64,000 nucleotides of DNA from CBDFKU01 sp965248975 (lineage in GTDB: Bacteria > Chloroflexota > Dehalococcoidia > Lucifugimonadales > JAGWBF01): assembly GCA_965248975.1 (NCBI GenBank), contig CBDFKU010000013.1:62001-126000 (forward strand). Direction: 5' to 3'. The position numbers and the translations under genes are program-made. Positions 14,991-23,309 of the stretch are shown here, piece after piece (within the stretch, counting starts at the first letter, position 1; each line of letters begins with the position of its first letter). The notes beneath the pieces were generated by a model. The model saw only the letters and a program-made list of their open reading frames with translations, searched no databases and was not told where the DNA came from.

Positions 14991-16214
14991 ATGGCGTTCA
15001 GTTTTAGTGACTCACCGCGCTATCTTCTGACTTCGGAGTCGGTGACCGAGGGACACCCGGACAAGCTGTGCGACCAGATCTCCGATGCAGTCCTAGATAG
15101 CGTACTGGAGAGGGACCCTGAGGGAAGGGTCGCCTGTGAGGCCTCGGTCACCAACGGGTTGGTGGTGGTGATGGGGGAGATAACCACCGATACCTACGTG
15201 GACATCCCTTTGTTGGTTCGTGAAACGCTGATGAAGGCGGGCTACTCCGACCCCGAATTCGGCATCGATTACAAGAGTTGCGGCGTAGTGGTATCGGTTC
15301 AGGAGCAGTCCAAAGACATCAGTGCCGGAGTATCCCGTTCCCTGGAGGTCAGGCAGACCGGTGTCGACGGCAGCAACCGGGAGGACATGGACCGCATAGG
15401 GGCCGGCGACCAGGGCATGATGGTGGGCTTTGCCTGCAACGAAACCCCCGAGCTGATGCCCCTTACTCACAGCCTCGCCCACAAGCTATGCCGGCGCCTG
15501 GCCCAGGTCAGGAAAGAGGGCCTGCTGCCCTACCTCCGGCCCGACGGCAAGTCCCAGGTGACGGTGGAGTACAGCTATGGTGTCCCCAAGAGGGTCCACA
15601 CCGTGGTTATCAGCGCCCAACACGGGCCCGATGTCGAAATGGAAGACATGAACCGGGACATCATGAAGCACGTGATAGGGGAAGTGGTGCCCAAGGAGCT
15701 AATGGACTCCCAGACCAGGTACTACATCAACCCCAGCGGCAGGTTCGCCATCGGAGGGCCCATGGGGGATACCGGGCTGACGGGGAGGAAGATCCTGGTC
15801 GACACCTACGGAGGCATAGCGCGGCACGGCGGCGGCGCCTTCTCCGGCAAAGATCCCACGAAGGTAGACCGCTCGGGCGCTTACGCCGCCAGATACGTGG
15901 CAAAGAACCTAGTGGCCGCCGGCTTGGCCGACCGGGCCGAGCTCCTGGTGTCCTATGCCATCGGAGTCGCCCAGCCCATCTCCATAAGCGTGGAGACCTT
16001 CGGCACCGGTAAGGTAGAAGACGGACTGATTCAAGAGCTGGCCACCAAGCACTTCGACCTGAGGCCGGCGGCCATCATTGAGGACCTTCGCCTGAGGAGA
16101 CCGATATACAAGAGCGTCGCTGCCTACGGACACTTCGGCCGCGACGACCTGGATCTCTCCTGGGAGAAGACGGACAAGGTGGCCGACCTCCGAGCCGCGG
16201 CGGGCCTCCGCTAA
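14991..16214 (+). CDS. metK: S-adenosylmethionine synthetase
   Basis: Makes SAM from methionine and ATP, releasing phosphate and diphosphate; works as a tetramer in the cytoplasm. The 407-residue protein has TSESVTEGHPDKLCDQISDA, the methionine-loop area, GAGDQGMMVGFACNET, and GRFAIGGPMGDTGLTGRKI, followed by GGGAFSGKDPTKVDRS, all signature segments. A strong ribosome-binding site (AAAGGAGGAA) precedes the ATG. It sits directly behind ahcY. In other bacteria metK is often under an S-box; here the only S-box is the one 4.3 kb upstream before mtnA, so control by it would require read-through of the repeat tract. Confidence 0.96.
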   Translation: MAFSFSDSPRYLLTSESVTEGHPDKLCDQISDAVLDSVLERDPEGRVACEASVTNGLVVVMGEITTDTYVDIPLLVRETLMKAGYSDPEFGIDYKSCGVVVSVQEQSKDISAGVSRSLEVRQTGVDGSNREDMDRIGAGDQGMMVGFACNETPELMPLTHSLAHKLCRRLAQVRKEGLLPYLRPDGKSQVTVEYSYGVPKRVHTVVISAQHGPDVEMEDMNRDIMKHVIGEVVPKELMDSQTRYYINPSGRFAIGGPMGDTGLTGRKILVDTYGGIARHGGGAFSGKDPTKVDRSGAYAARYVAKNLVAAGLADRAELLVSYAIGVAQPISISVETFGTGKVEDGLIQELATKHFDLRPAAIIEDLRLRRPIYKSVAAYGHFGRDDLDLSWEKTDKVADLRAAAGLR

Positions 16215-16261
16215 AGCTGGGAGAGGACCCGGCACAGGGCCGGCGTCACAGGAGCCCATGC

Positions 16262-17704
16262 ATGGCGAATATCCGGTTTGGCACCGATGGATGGCGCGGC
16301 CTTATCGCCAGGGACTTTACCTTCGACAACGTGGCCCTTTGCGCCCAGGGGGTGGCAAACTACCTGCGCCAGGAAGGCCTGGCCGACCGGGGGCTCATGG
16401 TGGGCTATGATACCCGCTTCGCCTCTGCGGAGTTCGCCGAGCGGGTCGCGGAGGTGCTGGCGGGTAACGGCATCCCGGTCTACCTGTCCACCACGGCGGC
16501 TCCGACCCCTGTGGTCAGCTATAATATCCTGCACCAGAACGCCGGCGGCGCCGCCATCATCACGGCCAGCCACAACGGTTCTTTGTGGAACGGGTTAAAG
16601 TTCAAACCCGACTTCGCTGGAAGCGCACCTCCGGAAGTAACCGACCGGCTGGAGCGAGAGATTGAGTCCGCCGAAGTGACGGGAGTGTCCTCTCTGACCC
16701 TGGACCGGGCACGGGACCAGGGGCTGGTGCGCGACATCGATCCGCGGCCGACGTACCTGGAGCACCTGTCCCGGCTTGTGGATCTTAAGGCCATCGCGGC
16801 GACGGGCCTCACGGTTCAGGTGGATGCCATGCACGGGGCCGGAGCGGGCTACCTACCCACCCTTTTACAGCCCAACGGTCCGTCTAAGTCCCAGGATGGC
16901 ATCCGGCTTAGCGAGATGCGGGCCGAGCGTAATCCAGCCTTTCCGGGCATGGAGCAGCCCGAGCCGATAGCGCCGAACCTTCCCGACCTGAGCCGCCTGG
17001 TGGTGGACGATGGGGCCGACGTCGGAATCGCCTTCGACGGTGACGCCGATAGGGTGGGGATAGTCGACGAGAGGGGCTCGTTCATCACCCCCCTACAGAC
17101 CTTCGCCCTTCTGGCCCTCTACCTCCTGGAGGTCAGAGGGGAACGGGGGGCCCTGGTGAAGTCCCTTACTACCACCAGCATGGTGTACGGGCTGGGCGAA
17201 AAATACGGCGTTCCGGTCTTCGAGACGCCGGTGGGCTTCAAGTACATCTGCCCCATCATGTTGAAGGAGAACGCCCTCATCGGTGGCGAAGAGAGCGGCG
17301 GGTTCGGCTTCAGGGGCCATATCCCCGAGCGCGATGGCATCCTGAGCGGCCTGATCCTCTTGGAGTACATGGCCAGGACGGGGAAGCGGCCGACAGAGCT
17401 GCTTGAGCACCTGTACAGCGTGGTCGGCCCCCATCACTACCGGCGTCGGGACGTTGTCTTTCCTTCGGAAGACCGGGGAAAGCTCCGTACCAGGCTCGAG
17501 GGCGCAGAGCCGGGCGAGGTAGCAGGGATGCCGGTGCTGTCCAGTGACAGTATAGATGGACGCCGGTTCCGCTTCCCTTCAGGTGCCTGGCTGCTGGCCC
17601 GCTTCTCGGGAACGGAGCCCTTATTGCGGGTTTACGCCGAAGCGGAAAGCCCGGAGATGGCCGAGGCGCTGCTGGACGGCGCCGAGGGCTTCCTCGGCAT
17701 ATAG
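16262..17704 (+). CDS. Phosphoglucomutase / phosphomannomutase
   Basis: A 480-residue alpha-D-phosphohexomutase that moves phosphate between C1 and C6 of glucose or mannose. It starts with IRFGTDGWRGLIARDF; the phosphoserine loop is ITASHNGSLWNG, the magnesium loop DGDADRVGIVDE, the sugar-binding loop GGEESGGFGFRGHIPERDG and the phosphate-binding loop near the end RFSGTEPLLRVYAE. All four active-site loops are intact. Substrate preference between glucose, mannose and glucosamine phosphates cannot be settled by eye. It lies 47 bases after metK and is followed by a phosphoglucose/phosphomannose isomerase, so the pair could feed nucleotide-sugar synthesis. Confidence 0.92.
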   Translation: MANIRFGTDGWRGLIARDFTFDNVALCAQGVANYLRQEGLADRGLMVGYDTRFASAEFAERVAEVLAGNGIPVYLSTTAAPTPVVSYNILHQNAGGAAIITASHNGSLWNGLKFKPDFAGSAPPEVTDRLEREIESAEVTGVSSLTLDRARDQGLVRDIDPRPTYLEHLSRLVDLKAIAATGLTVQVDAMHGAGAGYLPTLLQPNGPSKSQDGIRLSEMRAERNPAFPGMEQPEPIAPNLPDLSRLVVDDGADVGIAFDGDADRVGIVDERGSFITPLQTFALLALYLLEVRGERGALVKSLTTTSMVYGLGEKYGVPVFETPVGFKYICPIMLKENALIGGEESGGFGFRGHIPERDGILSGLILLEYMARTGKRPTELLEHLYSVVGPHHYRRRDVVFPSEDRGKLRTRLEGAEPGEVAGMPVLSSDSIDGRRFRFPSGAWLLARFSGTEPLLRVYAEAESPEMAEALLDGAEGFLGI

Positions 17705-17762
17705 CGCCAACCGCAGTTCGACGCGGCACCCGGACAACCTCCACGGGAGCTTATGAGATAAC

Positions 17763-18863
17763 ATGGTCGCCGGAGAAGGTCCTCAGGCATCCCGTCAAGC
17801 CCGTATCCTGGACCAACCCCCGACGTATCCTAACGTGGACCCAACGAGGCTCAGAGACCGCCTGAGAACATTCCCGGATCAGTGCCGCGGAGCCTGGCTG
17901 GAGGCCAGCGGCTTCCGGCTGCCCCCCGAGTACGCCGACGTTCGTGCCGTGGTTATTGCCGGCATGGGAGGCTCGGCCATAGGCGGGGACCTGCTGGCCG
18001 ACCTGGCCTCCCTGGAGATCTCGCTGCCAATAGCCGTCGTCCGGGACTACAGCTTGCCGCCCTACGTAGACGCAAGCACCCTGGTCCTGGCTTGCAGCTA
18101 CTCCGGCGAAACAGAGGAGACCGTTTCCTGCTTCCGCCAGGCCCTGTCCAGGGGAGCGAAGGTGGCTGCCGTGACCGGCGGAGGAACCCTGGCCTCCGAG
18201 GCGACGGAGGCCGGTGCGCCACTGTTCCGGATAAGCTACCGGGGTGAGCCACGGAGCGCCCTGGGCTACAGCTTCATCGTCCCTATGGTCGTTTTGACGA
18301 ACCTGGTCCTTATCTCCGATAAGACCAATGATATGAAAGAGGCGCTGTCGCTGCTCGAAGGAGTGTCAGCCGAGCTGAACGAGGAGTCCCCGTCAGAGAA
18401 GAATCCGGCCAAGCGGATGGCTGCCGAGCTACTGGGCCGGCTGATCGTGATCTACGGCTCCGGCAGCTTCAGCTGCGTGGCCAGGAGATGGAAGACCCAA
18501 CTCAACGAGAACTCCAAGACCTGGGCGTTCTTCGAGCAGCTACCCGAAGCAAACCATAACGCCGTGGTGGGGTACTCGCTGCCGGCAGAAGTAAGGCGGC
18601 TCGCCACCGCCATACTGCTGCGTCCTGGAAACCTGCATCCCAGGACAGGCCTCGGGCACGAGGTGGTCCAAGAGCTTCTGAAGAGGGAGTCGATTCCGTA
18701 CTTGACCGTCGAAGGTCGAGGGGAGAGTGCCTTGAGCCAGATCCTCAGCACCGTGCTGCTGGGCGACTACGTGAGCTACTACCTGGCAGTCCTCCAGGGG
18801 ATCGACCCAGGCCCGGTTCCCGCCATCGACTTCGTCAAGGAGCGGATGACCTACGGGTCTTGA
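17763..18863 (+). CDS. Bifunctional phosphoglucose/phosphomannose isomerase
   Basis: A 366-residue sugar isomerase (SIS-domain) protein of the archaeal/bacterial PGI-PMI type, which interconverts fructose 6-phosphate with glucose 6-phosphate and mannose 6-phosphate. GMGGSAIGGDLLAD begins the first SIS domain (about residue 63), SYSGETEETVSC is the phosphate-binding loop, and the catalytic Glu and His lie in EQLPEANHNAVVGY. The C-terminus ends in DFVKERM, also typical. It follows the mutase after 58 bases. The last 13 bases overlap, tail to tail, the end of the dockerin gene on the other strand. Confidence 0.9.
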   Translation: MVAGEGPQASRQARILDQPPTYPNVDPTRLRDRLRTFPDQCRGAWLEASGFRLPPEYADVRAVVIAGMGGSAIGGDLLADLASLEISLPIAVVRDYSLPPYVDASTLVLACSYSGETEETVSCFRQALSRGAKVAAVTGGGTLASEATEAGAPLFRISYRGEPRSALGYSFIVPMVVLTNLVLISDKTNDMKEALSLLEGVSAELNEESPSEKNPAKRMAAELLGRLIVIYGSGSFSCVARRWKTQLNENSKTWAFFEQLPEANHNAVVGYSLPAEVRRLATAILLRPGNLHPRTGLGHEVVQELLKRESIPYLTVEGRGESALSQILSTVLLGDYVSYYLAVLQGIDPGPVPAIDFVKERMTYGS

Positions 18864-19195
18864 GAGGAGCCATAGTGCCGGCCCACTGTCGCCAGGTCCA
18901 ACACGTCAACCCGGCCGTCGCCGTTGATGTCACCATCGAGGTGGTCCGAGGCATCCGTACCCAGGTATCCCAGCACTGTGAGCAGGTCCACATCGTTGAC
19001 GGACCCATCGCGGTTAAGGTCCGATTCGAGGAACCCCGAGGACTGTACATCCGCCGATTCGCCGTCCCGGGCTATCACCACGAAGCTCACCGGCAGATCA
19101 CGGGTCCTTTGCACCGCAGCGCTCACCACTGAGGCCACCAGTAAGGTGGCGGCCAGGGCGGCTACCGCGATCAGTGCTGCTTTGCGAGTGTCCAC
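18851..19195 (-). CDS. Secreted dockerin type I protein
   Basis: A 114-residue protein. Residues about 5-27 form a signal peptide or single anchor (hydrophobic stretch after MDTRKAA). After a short linker come the two calcium-binding repeats of a type I dockerin: SDLNRDGSVNDVDLLTVLGY and GDINGDGRVDVLDLATVGRH, each with the Asp-x-Asn-x-Asp pattern and Asp at position 12. Dockerins bind cohesins on scaffold or surface proteins; no enzymatic domain is present here. It starts 18 bases after another secreted protein gene, which itself follows rpsI, so both could be expressed from the ribosomal transcript. Its 3' end overlaps the isomerase gene. Confidence 0.85.
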   Translation of the reverse strand: MDTRKAALIAVAALAATLLVASVVSAAVQRTRDLPVSFVVIARDGESADVQSSGFLESDLNRDGSVNDVDLLTVLGYLGTDASDHLDGDINGDGRVDVLDLATVGRHYGSSQDP

Positions 19196-19213
19196 GGCTC
19201 AGATCCCTGGGGG

Positions 19214-19975
19214 TTACCCTTGACCCTCGTCTCGATTATGCCCATCGACCAGGATCGTAATGCTCTTGGGTCCCAGGGAAGTACCTAAATCTACGCTTAG
19301 CAATACCCGGACGCCGATGGAGTGCCCCGGCGCTGCGACCAGGGAGTTACCGCCACGATCGGCGCCAACGACGAAACAGAAGCTACCGATACCCGGAACC
19401 TCGACGCTCTGGCCAGCCCATTGCCTAGCGTCGGGCCGGACATTCGTAGCATCGTCGGGGTCTTGGAGGCGATCCTGCCAGACGCCGGCTATTTCGTCGT
19501 GGAATTTCTCGTCCACCTCTACCTTTTCGGCGGTGTCCAGGTCCCCGATCCTGTCGTGGAAGGCCTGGTGCTTCCTCCGAAGAGCGAGAACATCGTCTGC
19601 GTCTGTCCCAGGCTTCACGACGTCGCGCTTGTCGGAACCCCGTGGGTGACAGCGTCCGGTAGGCTCAAAGACCTGGGATCCGTCACCTTCGGTCCTGACG
19701 CGGAACCCGATCTTCGTTCCCGTATTGCCGCGGTTCTCGACGGCGAACCCTGCAACGGAGCCCTCTCCCTGGACTACCTCACCGAAGTTCAGCTCGGACA
19801 GGGCCTCTAGGTGGCCGTCGTGGACAAAGAGGTCATAGTTGGCTTCCACCACCGTGAAGACGCCAGCCACCTCACCGGTGGTCTGGATGGTCGCGTAGGC
19901 TATCGATCCGCCGGCTATCAGCGCGGCCACCATCAGCGCCGCTCCCATCTTCCCTAGAATCAGGCGTCTCATCAT
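19214..19975 (-). CDS. Secreted protein, probably a beta-sandwich, function unknown
   Basis: A 253-residue protein with a clear N-terminal export signal (basic MMRRLILGKMG, then a hydrophobic stretch to about residue 28). The following part, FTVVEANYDLFV and LNFGEVVQGEGS with AVENRGNTGTKIGF, alternates like a beta-sandwich and resembles the LDFG...V..N.GN pattern of Ig-like surface domains, and also the general layout of CalY/TasA-like secreted proteins. I cannot place it in a named family. The middle (residues about 110-175) is charged and His/Asp-rich. It starts only 15 bases after rpsI and is followed by the dockerin gene; a joint surface role with that protein is a guess. Confidence 0.65.
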   Translation of the reverse strand: MMRRLILGKMGAALMVAALIAGGSIAYATIQTTGEVAGVFTVVEANYDLFVHDGHLEALSELNFGEVVQGEGSVAGFAVENRGNTGTKIGFRVRTEGDGSQVFEPTGRCHPRGSDKRDVVKPGTDADDVLALRRKHQAFHDRIGDLDTAEKVEVDEKFHDEIAGVWQDRLQDPDDATNVRPDARQWAGQSVEVPGIGSFCFVVGADRGGNSLVAAPGHSIGVRVLLSVDLGTSLGPKSITILVDGHNRDEGQG

Positions 19976-19990
19976 CCCGAGAGGACCTCC

Positions 19991-20419
19991 CTATCGCTTG
20001 GTGTATTGAGGGGCGCGGCGGGCTCGCTTCAGCCCGTACTTCTTGCTTTCCTTGATGCGGGAGTCCCTGGTAAGCAGCCCATGCTTACGTAACGTCGGCT
20101 TGAAGGTCTCGTCGTAGACCACAAGGGCGCGGGCTATACCATGCCGCACCGCCTGGCTCTGGGCGGACACGCCACCCCCGATAACTTTGACGACGACGCT
20201 GAACCTGTCCAGGGAGTCGGTGGCCCGGAGCGGCTCCTGTACGGCCGCCTGCCACGACGCCCAGGGGAAGGCCTCTTCCAGGGGTTTTCCGTTGACCTGA
20301 ATACGGCTGGCCGGCCCGGGCGAGGCCGGTCCGGCGCCCGCGTATAACCTCACCCTGGCTATGGCGGTCTTACGCTTACCTGTTCCGTAGTAATATTGCT
20401 GATCGGCTTGTTGCTGCAA
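19991..20419 (-). CDS. rpsI: Ribosomal protein uS9
   Basis: Small-subunit protein that reaches the P-site tRNA with its C-terminal tail. YYYGTGKRKTAIARVRLYAG at the N-terminus, VKVIGGGVSAQSQAVRHGIA in the middle and the basic tail ending in RRAPQYTKR are diagnostic. At 142 residues it is slightly long, because of a glutamine-rich start and a Pro/Ala/Gly insertion at about 29-38. It follows rplM after 18 bases, the usual pair, and is the last ribosomal gene of the superoperon. Confidence 0.95.
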   Translation of the reverse strand: MQQQADQQYYYGTGKRKTAIARVRLYAGAGPASPGPASRIQVNGKPLEEAFPWASWQAAVQEPLRATDSLDRFSVVVKVIGGGVSAQSQAVRHGIARALVVYDETFKPTLRKHGLLTRDSRIKESKKYGLKRARRAPQYTKR

Positions 20420-20437
20420 GTTCGCCTTACCTCCCTT

Positions 20438-20890
20438 TTAGCCGGCCTGATCCACGGCCGGCCGGCTGTGAGCCAGCTGAGCCTGATGCGGGTGGGTCTC
20501 TCCGCTATATACCCTTAGCCGCTTCGCCATGTCTCTGCCCCGCTTCGTCTTGGGCAGCATGCCGGTCACGGCCAGCTCCAACACCCGCTCGGGGTGAGTT
20601 TTAAGCATATCCTTAAGCAGGATGCTCCTCAGGTTGCCCACATAGCCGCTGTGGCGATAGTAGATCTTCTGCGTCACCTTGCGTCCTGTAATCCGCACCT
20701 TGGACGCGTTGACCACCACCACGCAGTCGCCGGTCAGAACGTGGGGAGTGTATATAGGCTTGTCTTTGCCCTGAAGTGTCCGGGATATCCGTGAGGCGAG
20801 CCTGCCCAATGTCTGACCGGTGGCGTCTATGAGAAGCCAATCGGGCTCGACCTCTGATCCCTTGGCCATGAAAGTCCTTTTACGCTTCAT
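20438..20890 (-). CDS. rplM: Ribosomal protein uL13
   Basis: Large-subunit early-assembly protein. The segments DWLLIDATGQTLGRLASRIS, YTPHVLTGDCVVVVNASKV, KIYYRHSGYVGNLRS and GMLPKTKRGRDMAKRLRVY are all typical. The ATG at 20890 gives MKRKRTFMAKGSEV, which lines up with the usual MKTYSAKPSEV start, and overlaps the truA stop by 11 bases; ATG 20869 is an alternative. The C-terminus (HPHQAQLAHSRPAVDQAG) runs a few residues beyond the common end. Confidence 0.94.
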   Translation of the reverse strand: MKRKRTFMAKGSEVEPDWLLIDATGQTLGRLASRISRTLQGKDKPIYTPHVLTGDCVVVVNASKVRITGRKVTQKIYYRHSGYVGNLRSILLKDMLKTHPERVLELAVTGMLPKTKRGRDMAKRLRVYSGETHPHQAQLAHSRPAVDQAG

Positions 20891-21710
20891 AATCGACTTC
20901 GTTCCTGAACAGAGGATTTGGATAGCTTACGCTCATCAGACACAGCCCCTTCGCCGGTAATGAAGGGCTGCTCGCATGCTCGTCAACGGCGCCGTTCAGT
21001 ATTTCTTCTAACGCCCTCACCGGCATGCGCCCCATCCCGACCTCTACGAGAATCCCGTTAGTCCTACGGATCTGGCGTGGCAGGAAGCCGTTTGCCTCGG
21101 ACTCGATGGCCACCGACTCTCCCTCTCGCCAAATTTCCCATCTCTTCACCTGCCGGACTCCGCTCTTTCCGGGTGGAAGTCCCGCCGCCAGCACCGAGAA
21201 ATCGTGGGCCCCGAGGAGACAAGTAGCCGCCTGCCTCATTTTGCCCAGGTCAAGATGCGACCGGACCCAATGCGAGAAGTCCCTCTTTAGGGCTGGGGGA
21301 GTGCGGCGGTTCACAATCGTGTACCTGTACACCCTGCCGACGGCGGCTTTTCTTGAGTTGAACTCCGGAGGGACCTCCCTCGCTTCTCTAATCCTTATAT
21401 CGGGGGGAAGATACCAGTTCAGCGCCTTCACGACGGTCTCCTCCGGGTAGAGGTTCCTGGTCAGGAAGTCTACTACCTGGCCACGGGCATGGGCCCCGGA
21501 GTCGGTCCGGCTGGCGCCTCTTATACGGATCAGCTCGCCCGTCAGGCGCCTTATCGCCTTCTCCAGCTCCGCCTGTACCGTGGAGGCGTCGGCCTGCAAC
21601 TGGAATCCCTTGTACCTGGTCCCGTCGTACTCCACCAACAGGGCCAGCCTGCTCGGTATGCCCTCCTCGGGTGATGTGACCACGTCGCTGCTCCCAGCGG
21701 CGGTATCCAC
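20880..21710 (-). CDS. truA: tRNA pseudouridine synthase A
   Basis: Converts uridines 38-40 of the tRNA anticodon stem to pseudouridine. The catalytic Asp lies in GASRTDSGAHARGQVVDF (about residue 71), VEYDGTRYKGFQLQ begins the domain, and FNSRKAAVGRVYRYTIVN plus the C-terminal RQIRRTNGILVEVGMGRM complete the family pattern. At 276 residues it has about 20 extra N-terminal residues. It lies between rplQ and rplM, which is the classic bacterial order, and overlaps rplM by 11 bases. Confidence 0.95.
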   Translation of the reverse strand: MDTAAGSSDVVTSPEEGIPSRLALLVEYDGTRYKGFQLQADASTVQAELEKAIRRLTGELIRIRGASRTDSGAHARGQVVDFLTRNLYPEETVVKALNWYLPPDIRIREAREVPPEFNSRKAAVGRVYRYTIVNRRTPPALKRDFSHWVRSHLDLGKMRQAATCLLGAHDFSVLAAGLPPGKSGVRQVKRWEIWREGESVAIESEANGFLPRQIRRTNGILVEVGMGRMPVRALEEILNGAVDEHASSPSLPAKGLCLMSVSYPNPLFRNEVDYEA

Positions 21711-21718
21711 CTGCGACG

Positions 21719-22072
21719 TTACACGAGTTCGATGAGGGCCATGGGCGCCGCGTCCCCTTTGCGGTAGCCCAGTTTGATGATGCGGGTGTAGCCTCCGGCC
21801 CGGTCGACGTATCTGGGAGCCAGCACGTCGAAGACCTTGCCTATCACCTCCTTGTTGGGTAGCCGGGCCATTGCCAGCCGTCTGTGGTGGAGAGAGCCCT
21901 TTTTACCGTAGGTGATCAGGGATTCCACTACCCTCCTGGTCTCCGAGGCCTTGGCCCTGGTTGTAATCACCCTTTCATGGCGAATGACTTCGCCAGCCAG
22001 CGATCGCAGCAGCGCGATGCGTTGGGCTGTGGGTCGTCCTAGCTTTTTACCGGCTATACGATGCTCTACCAA
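21719..22072 (-). CDS. rplQ: Ribosomal protein bL17
   Basis: Large-subunit protein near the tunnel exit. The 117-residue sequence has the family start KKLGRPTAQRIALLRSLAGE, TRAKASETRRVVESLITYGK, and the ending RYVDRAGGYTRIIKLGYRKG with DAAPMALIELV. It follows rpoA after eight bases, as in most alpha operons. No extension or missing part is visible. Confidence 0.95.
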   Translation of the reverse strand: MVEHRIAGKKLGRPTAQRIALLRSLAGEVIRHERVITTRAKASETRRVVESLITYGKKGSLHHRRLAMARLPNKEVIGKVFDVLAPRYVDRAGGYTRIIKLGYRKGDAAPMALIELV

Positions 22073-22080
22073 GGCAGGTC

Positions 22081-23301
22081 TTACTCCTCTTCCTCGTCGT
22101 CGGCGTCATCCAGAAGCGCATCGGCGTCGTCATCATCGTCGTACAGGTCCCCGTCGTCTTCGACCTCGAACCTAGGGGCTGGCCGACGGCTTACCGGGCG
22201 GATCTCATCATCGTCGCCCTGGACCTCGGCTTCGGCCTCGGCGTCTACGACAACGATCCCCTGGAGTAGCGCGACTCCGTCCTCGTCCTCGAGGGAGGCT
22301 TCATAGCTTTCCATCCTGTTGGACCATTCCTGCTCGCTGAGCAGACCCTGGTCCCGCAGCTTCGACATCAGCTCCTGGAGGGACTTCTCGCCGAAGTTCC
22401 GTATCTTCAGGAGCTCGCTGTTGCTCATCTCCAGGACTTGGCCAACCTTGCCGATGTGGGCCCTCTTCAGACAGTTTAGGGTTCTCGGTGAGAGCTCCAG
22501 CTTTTCGATGGAGGTCTGGTACACCTCGGGGGACACCATGATAGACGGCCGGTCCGGTCCTCCTCTGCCTTCATGTCCCACGTTGCTGAAGAGGAAGAAA
22601 TGATTTACTAGCACCTCCGAAGAGCCCCTAAGGGCTTCTACCGGGGTCAAAGTGCCGTCCGTCCAGACTTCCAGGACGAGTCGCTCGTAGTCGGTGACCT
22701 GGCCAACCCGGGTCCGTTCGATGGAGTAGTTGACCTTCCTGACCGGGTTGAAGATAGCGTCCACCGGCAGAACGCCCATGAGCGGGCCAGACAGTCCGTC
22801 GCCGTGGGCTACGGGCTGGTAGCCCTTGCCGTTCTCGACGTTGAACTCCACCGAGAAGGTGGCGTCCTCTGAGTCCAGGGTTGCCAGGTGCAACTCGGGG
22901 TTGACGATCTCGAAGTCGGCCGAGGTTGCCACGTCCCCGGCACAAATCCGGCCTTCTCCAGTGATGTCCAGGCGCATTTTGCCGGGTCTACCGGTCACCG
23001 ACCGTATGCGAATGCCCTTTACGTTGATGAGGAACTCCATTACCTCCTCTTTGACGTGGGGGATGCTGGAGTACTCATGCAAGATGCCATCGATCTTTAC
23101 CCAGGTGATGGCGGCTCCTTCGATGGAGCTGAGCAGGGTTCGGCGTATCGGATTCCCGATGGTTATTCCGTACCCCCGCTCCAGTGGCTCGATGGCGAAA
23201 ACACCGTGGGTGCCATCCGCCTCGATTATCTTTATCTCCGGTCTTACCGGCTCGGTCCCTAGTTGGCTGATCCCAGCCGGGATGATAGAGGTTTCCAACA
23301 T
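22081..23301 (-). CDS. rpoA: RNA polymerase alpha subunit with long acidic C-terminal tail
   Basis: Assembles RNA polymerase and contacts UP elements and activators. The N-terminal domain (residues 1 to about 235) contains FAIEPLERGYGITIGNPIRR and LLSSIEGAAITWVKIDGILH. The C-terminal domain, about 255-325, shows SIEKLELSPRTLNCLKRAHI and ELLKIRNFGEKSLQELMSKL. Normal alpha subunits end near here at 310-330 residues; this one goes on for about 80 more to 406, in a low-complexity tail rich in Asp and Glu (e.g. DDGDLYDDDDDADALLDDAD). The tail is probably disordered. It lies between rpsD and rplQ, as expected. Confidence 0.96.
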   Translation of the reverse strand: MLETSIIPAGISQLGTEPVRPEIKIIEADGTHGVFAIEPLERGYGITIGNPIRRTLLSSIEGAAITWVKIDGILHEYSSIPHVKEEVMEFLINVKGIRIRSVTGRPGKMRLDITGEGRICAGDVATSADFEIVNPELHLATLDSEDATFSVEFNVENGKGYQPVAHGDGLSGPLMGVLPVDAIFNPVRKVNYSIERTRVGQVTDYERLVLEVWTDGTLTPVEALRGSSEVLVNHFFLFSNVGHEGRGGPDRPSIMVSPEVYQTSIEKLELSPRTLNCLKRAHIGKVGQVLEMSNSELLKIRNFGEKSLQELMSKLRDQGLLSEQEWSNRMESYEASLEDEDGVALLQGIVVVDAEAEAEVQGDDDEIRPVSRRPAPRFEVEDDGDLYDDDDDADALLDDADDEEEE

Positions 23302-23309
23302 ATTCGACG

